Shown in pieces: positions 4,356 through 7,836 of a DNA stretch of 7,836 nt. The notes beneath the pieces are model-generated. The model saw only the letters and a program-made list of their open reading frames with translations. It was not told the DNA's origin and made no database searches. The DNA is from an uncultured Bacteroidales bacterium. GTDB taxonomy: Bacteria; Bacteroidota; Bacteroidia; Bacteroidales; UBA932. The position numbers and the translations under genes were made by a program. How positions within the stretch are numbered: the stretch's first letter is position 1; each line of letters starts with the position of its first letter. The stretch spans positions 1-7,836 of the forward strand of contig CAMJJO010000079.1 in NCBI GenBank assembly GCA_946406095.1, read 5' to 3'.

Positions 4356-6203
4356 ATGATGAACAAGTTATGCCATATAGCGCTAATTGCGGCAGCCCTC
4401 TTTTCAGGGCTGTCCGCTTTTGCGCAGAGGCTCCCGGATACCACCGTCAACTGGGAGACTGAGGTGGTTGTCGGCGAAGATGGTACATCCCGCATTGTCT
4501 TTACCGGCACGCCTGTAGTTCCGCTGGACGAGATCCATGGCACCCTGCAGTGGATCTCCTGCATAGGTGAAAACTGCCATAGCCCCGAAGAGATCGAATA
4601 TGACCTGCATCCTGCTACAGCAAACGGCGCGTGTTACGTCCCTCAGGGGGATAACCTTCAGCCCGCACTCGAGGCAACAGATGGACCGATCCAATCTAAA
4701 GGAAAGAGCATCTGGGGCTTGATTCTGGAGGCGATATTGTGGGGTTTCGCCATGCTGCTGACGCCCTGCGTTTTCCCCATGGTGCCCATGACCGTATCGT
4801 TCTTCGTAAAGGGGAGTGAGAATGCTGCCGCCGGCAAGTTCAAGGCCCTGATGTACGGTCTCTTCATAGTACTGCTCTACACCGTGCCCATATCGATCAT
4901 TATTGGTTTGACTTGGGTTTTCGGTGGATCGACGGTCACCGCGGACATCTTCAACTGGCTCGCAACGCACTGGCTGCCCAACATCATCTTCTTTGTAGTA
5001 TTCATGCTCTTCGCGGCATCCTTCTTCGGAGCATTCGAGATCACTCTGCCTTCGAAGTTGGTGAACACCTCTGATAAGAAATCGGATAAAGCTGGCCTGG
5101 CTGGCGTATTCTTCATGGCCCTTACTCTGGTGCTGGTGTCATTCTCATGCACCGGCCCCATAGTCGGCACGGTTCTTATAAAATCCACTTCCGGAGAATT
5201 CTGGAGTCCGATGGTGACCATGCTTGCTTTCAGCATTGCATTCGCCCTGCCGTTCACTTTGCTGGCGCTTTTCCCGTCGCTGCTGAAGAATCTACCCAAG
5301 AGCGGCGGCTGGCTCAACAGCGTGAAAGTGGTGCTCGGCTTCATCGAGGTGGCACTTGGATTCAAGTTCCTCAGTGTTGCAGACCAGACCTATCACTGGG
5401 GCATACTCGACAGGGAAGTGTATCTGGCAATCTGGATAGTGTGTTTCACCATGCTTGGCTTTTACCTGCTTGGCAAACTTCGCTTCAAGTATGACGATGA
5501 ACTCAAGCACATTGGCATCACCCGTCTTGCTCTTGCGATTGCCACATTCTCCTTTGTGGTATATATGATTCCGGGCATGTTCGGGGCTCCTCTGAAGGCC
5601 CTTTCGGGCTATCTGCCTCCACTTGAAACGCAGGATTTCGTCATCTCCTCGTATGCGGCAGATACTCCCCTTGAGGGACGTAACACCCGCGGTTCGATAG
5701 CGGGGGGACCGTCCCGAAGGGATGGTGGGGTGAGCCCGGAGGGCGAACTCCCGAAAGGGGAGTATCTGCCGGCATACGGGCTGATACGCATGCCCCACGG
5801 ATTGAGTGCGTATGGAACTATCGACGAAGCGCTGGCGGCTGCGAAGGAGAGCGGGCGGAAGGTGTTTGTAGACATTACCGGCCACGGATGTGTGAACTGC
5901 CGCGAGATGGAGGCCAGGGTATGGTCCGATCCGCAGGTGCTGGAGCAACTCCAGAGTTTCGTAATGGTGGCATTATACACCGATGACAAGCAGAAACTGC
6001 CGGAGAACCAGTGGCTTACAACTCCTGATGGAAAGGTTTTGAAAGATGTTGGCAGGGTGAATAGTTATATTGCCCGCACCCGTTTCGGAGTGAATGCGCA
6101 GCCGAACTACTTTATCTTGGATTCGGATGGCAAGATCCTGGCTGGCCCCCGTGGATACGACCTTTCCGTCCCCGGTTTTCTGGAGTTCCTGTCTATAAAG
6201 TAG
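4356..6203 (+). CDS. dsbD: Thiol:disulfide interchange protein DsbD, with an in-frame palindromic insertion
   Basis: A 615-residue inner-membrane protein that moves electrons from cytosolic thioredoxin to periplasmic thiol proteins. A signal peptide spans residues 1-24 (ending AFAQ). A compact periplasmic domain (about 25-115) carries a CX4C pair, C69/C74, in the place of the E. coli nDsbD pair. The eight-helix core (about 118-415) holds LTPCVFPMVPM (C138) and SFSCTGPIVGT (C265). A C-terminal thioredoxin-like domain (about 485-615) holds GHGCVNC (C512/C515). All three redox pairs are therefore present. Residues about 435-472, between core and thioredoxin domain, are a Gly/Pro/Arg-rich stretch encoded by a palindromic DNA element (see separate feature) and look inserted. 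The start could be the ATG at 4356 or 4359; a TTG at 4353 is less likely. It follows rny by 3 bp and its 3' end overlaps the convergent PNP gene by 11 bp. Confidence 0.93.
   Translation: MMNKLCHIALIAAALFSGLSAFAQRLPDTTVNWETEVVVGEDGTSRIVFTGTPVVPLDEIHGTLQWISCIGENCHSPEEIEYDLHPATANGACYVPQGDNLQPALEATDGPIQSKGKSIWGLILEAILWGFAMLLTPCVFPMVPMTVSFFVKGSENAAAGKFKALMYGLFIVLLYTVPISIIIGLTWVFGGSTVTADIFNWLATHWLPNIIFFVVFMLFAASFFGAFEITLPSKLVNTSDKKSDKAGLAGVFFMALTLVLVSFSCTGPIVGTVLIKSTSGEFWSPMVTMLAFSIAFALPFTLLALFPSLLKNLPKSGGWLNSVKVVLGFIEVALGFKFLSVADQTYHWGILDREVYLAIWIVCFTMLGFYLLGKLRFKYDDELKHIGITRLALAIATFSFVVYMIPGMFGAPLKALSGYLPPLETQDFVISSYAADTPLEGRNTRGSIAGGPSRRDGGVSPEGELPKGEYLPAYGLIRMPHGLSAYGTIDEALAAAKESGRKVFVDITGHGCVNCREMEARVWSDPQVLEQLQSFVMVALYTDDKQKLPENQWLTTPDGKVLKDVGRVNSYIARTRFGVNAQPNYFILDSDGKILAGPRGYDLSVPGFLEFLSIK
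5650..5778. repeat. Palindromic multi-hairpin element inserted in frame in dsbD
   Basis: GGCAGATACTCCCCTT (5657-5672) is exactly complementary to AAGGGGAGTATCTGCC (5755-5770). The arms continue outward as CGTATGC/GCATACG (5650-5656/5772-5778) with one unpaired G at 5771, giving about 23 pairs. Between the arms are three more hairpins: CCCGC/GCGGG (5686-5690/5700-5704), ACCGTCCC/GGGATGGT (5708-5715/5719-5726, one G-T pair) and GCCC/GGGC (5734-5737/5741-5744). CTCCC/GGGAG (5748-5752/5758-5762) is an alternative to the right arm. The unit from 5657 to 5770 is 114 bp, exactly 38 codons, with no stop in the dsbD frame. The peptide is Gly/Pro/Arg-rich and falls in an interdomain linker. This matches what an inserted palindromic repeat would look like, comparable in principle to Rickettsia palindromic elements. 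Whether other copies exist in the genome cannot be seen here. Confidence 0.7.
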
Positions 6204-7017
6204 ATATCAACTCCCGGAATAACCCAGTCATCTTCTTGGAAGCGAGATCGGCCTGACGGACGATCTCGTTTTCGTCTGTGACATAGTCGTCTCCGGCTTC
6301 ATGGGCGACGTCTGTGATTACGGACATTCCAAGCACGCGGATGCCGGCATGGCGGGCGGTAATCACTTCGGGGGTTACGCTCATTCCCACGTCGTCGGCA
6401 CCCATGGATGCGTAAAATGCATATTCTGCCGGCGTTTCGTATGTAGGGCCGGTGCAGGATACATAAATGCCACGCTGGAGTTTAACACCTTGTTTTTCAG
6501 CTATTTTCAGCATCCTGTCCTGAAGAGCCAGGTCGTAGGCGCAGGTCATGTCGGGGAAACGTGGGCCGAATTCATCCAGATTCGCTCCGATAAGAGGATT
6601 CGGGAGGAGGTTGATATGGTCCCGGATAAGCATCAGGTCGCCGATGTTGAAGTTTTTGTTCATGGCACCGGCGGCATTCGATACCAGAAGGTACTTGATG
6701 CCAAGCTTTATCATCACCCGGATGGGCAGGACCACGGTATCCATGGGGTAGCCTTCGTAGTAATGATAACGCCCCTGCATGGCAAGCACGCACTTTCCAC
6801 CCAGGTTTCCGCATATGAAATTGCCCTTGTGGCCTACTGCGGTTGCAGCGGGGAAACCGGGAATCATCACATAAGGGACGGAAACCGAGTCGGTTATTTC
6901 TTCGGCCAACTGGCCTAGGCCGCTGCCCAGGATTATTCCGGCTATCGGCTTTCGGCCGTCCAGCCAGGAAGAAAGGAATGCCGCGGCATCTTCGATAATA
7001 CCAGTCCTCTTATCCAT
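6193..7017 (-). CDS. Purine nucleoside phosphorylase (trimeric PNP family), Asp-type paralogue
   Basis: A 274-residue cytosolic PNP of the trimeric family, splitting purine nucleosides with phosphate into free base and (deoxy)ribose-1-phosphate for salvage. Landmarks: phosphate loop GSGLG (31-35), HKGN (63-66), GRYHYYEGY (82-90), SNAAG (113-117), YETPAE (193-198, with the base-binding Glu at 196) and MSVTPE (212-217). The position matching human PNP Asn243 is Asp236 (MSVITD, 231-236), whereas the tandem paralogue has Asn. In human PNP, Asn243 sets 6-oxopurine preference and Asp allows adenosine; MTA phosphorylase also has Asp here. This copy may thus accept 6-aminopurine nucleosides. The rest of the protein is PNP-like rather than MTAP-like. 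Start ATG at 7017, 1 bp after the upstream pnp stop. The 3' end overlaps dsbD by 11 bp, and no terminator is visible. Confidence 0.9.
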   Translation of the reverse strand: MDKRTGIIEDAAAFLSSWLDGRKPIAGIILGSGLGQLAEEITDSVSVPYVMIPGFPAATAVGHKGNFICGNLGGKCVLAMQGRYHYYEGYPMDTVVLPIRVMIKLGIKYLLVSNAAGAMNKNFNIGDLMLIRDHINLLPNPLIGANLDEFGPRFPDMTCAYDLALQDRMLKIAEKQGVKLQRGIYVSCTGPTYETPAEYAFYASMGADDVGMSVTPEVITARHAGIRVLGMSVITDVAHEAGDDYVTDENEIVRQADLASKKMTGLFRELISTL

Positions 7018-7018
7018 C

Positions 7019-7836
7019 CTAGAGGCTCTCGATCATTTTGGTAAACAGAGGAATCATACGTTTGGTGGCGGCATTGGCTTGCTGCACCACGTCTTCTCCG
7101 TCGTTGAAATTGCGTTCGATATTCTGGGTGTTGCAGATGTTGGTCACTACGGACATTCCGAACACGCGGAGACCGCTGTGGCGGGCCACAATGACTTCCG
7201 GAACGGTGGACATGCCCACGAGGTCTGCACCGGAAGAACGGAAGAAACGCACTTCGGCCGGGGTCTCGTATGAAGGCCCGGAACCACCGAAATAAATGCC
7301 CTGGTGGAGTTTGAAACCCATTCCGGCCGCGATCTCGAGTGCCTTTTTCTGGAGCTCCAGATCGTAAGGGCAGGTCATGTCGGGGAAGCGGGGGCCGAAA
7401 TCGTCCAAATTGGGCCCGATCAGGGGGTTGGGCATGAAGTTGATATGGTCTTTGATGATGATGGTATCACCGACTTTGTATTCCGGATTCAAGGCACCGG
7501 CGGCGTTGGACACAAAGAGATACTTGATACCGAGCTTGCACATCACGCGGACGGGCAGGGTAAGGGTGGACATATCGTAGCCCTCGTAGTAATGGAAACG
7601 CCCCTGCATTGCAATGACGCATTTCCCGCCCAGGGTACCGCAGATAAAGTTGCCCTTATGGCCGATCACGGTAGATACCGGGAAACATGGGATCTCGGTG
7701 TAGGGGATTGTGATGCGGTCTTCGATGATTTCTGCAAGCTGGCCAAGGCCGCTGCCAAGTATGATAGCGGCAATCGGCTTACGCCCTTCCAGACGGGATT
7801 CTATGAATTCCGCCGCAGTGTTGATCTTGGTGATTC
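7019..7836 (-). CDS. punA: Purine nucleoside phosphorylase (trimeric, inosine/guanosine type), partial at 5' end
   Basis: The reading frame stays open from the stop at 7019-7021 to the right edge, giving 271 complete codons, so only a few N-terminal residues lie outside. It begins ITKINTAAEFIESRLEGRKP. All trimeric-PNP motifs are present (fragment numbering): GSGLG (27-31), HKGN (59-62), GRFHYYEGY (78-86), SNAAG (109-113), YETPAEV (189-195), MSTVPEVIVARH (208-219) and TN at 231-232. Asn232 equals human Asn243, as expected for an enzyme using inosine, guanosine and their deoxy forms. The GTG at 7669 is internal Val56, not the start. It is the first gene of a tandem pair with the paralogue 1 bp downstream. 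The two proteins are clearly close, with long identical runs such as IILGSGLGQLAE and FGPRFPDMTC. Confidence 0.92.
   Translation of the reverse strand, partial: ITKINTAAEFIESRLEGRKPIAAIILGSGLGQLAEIIEDRITIPYTEIPCFPVSTVIGHKGNFICGTLGGKCVIAMQGRFHYYEGYDMSTLTLPVRVMCKLGIKYLFVSNAAGALNPEYKVGDTIIIKDHINFMPNPLIGPNLDDFGPRFPDMTCPYDLELQKKALEIAAGMGFKLHQGIYFGGSGPSYETPAEVRFFRSSGADLVGMSTVPEVIVARHSGLRVFGMSVVTNICNTQNIERNFNDGEDVVQQANAATKRMIPLFTKMIESL

Noticed and set aside
7019..7669. Short PNP starting at the GTG at 7669
   Set aside because: The same frame continues upstream to the window edge with the phosphate-binding GSGLG motif, so the GTG is an internal Val codon.

Overview
The window reads as a chromosomal housekeeping region of a Bacteroidota bacterium, most likely order Bacteroidales. 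Three things point there: the protein types (Ffh, a Bacteroidota-type RNase Y, DsbD with a GHGCVNC active site); three upstream regions carrying the phylum's TAnnTTTG -7 promoter element; and start codons preceded by A/T-rich stretches with no clear Shine-Dalgarno motif. The genus cannot be fixed from the sequence alone. No phage, insertion sequence, CRISPR array or tRNA/rRNA gene was seen.

Layout. The minus strand at 1-282 carries the N domain of the SRP GTPase Ffh, cut by the window edge. It is divergent from a small stand-alone AraC-type DNA-binding protein (346-768). A DUF21/CBS membrane protein of the CNNM family (892-1980) follows. Next is an apparent transcription unit with its own promoter: an 89-residue coiled-coil protein (2044-2313), then zapA (2316-2609), then a structured non-coding RNA, probably 6S RNA (about 2603-2750), closed by a strong intrinsic terminator (2755-2791). 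Downstream are RNase Y (2817-4352) and, 3 bp later, the thiol-disulfide transporter DsbD (4356-6203). The right end carries two tandem purine nucleoside phosphorylase paralogues on the minus strand, 6193-7017 and 7019 to beyond the edge, separated by 1 bp. The nearer one converges on dsbD and overlaps it by 11 bp.

How the genes work together. The coiled-coil/ZapA pair belongs to cell division (Z-ring assembly). 6S RNA and RNase Y act on global transcription and on mRNA decay. DsbD carries reducing power across the inner membrane. The PNP pair salvages purine nucleosides. The arrangement is a row of core genes rather than one pathway.

The most unusual points are these. (1) A 114-129 bp multi-hairpin palindromic element lies in frame inside dsbD, coding for a Gly/Pro/Arg-rich linker, and looks like an inserted repeat. 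(2) The probable 6S RNA sits directly after zapA, as ssrS does in Escherichia coli, and its closing stem overlaps the zapA stop codon. (3) The two PNPs differ at the base-recognition residue (Asn in one, Asp in the other), suggesting the pair has split substrate specificity.
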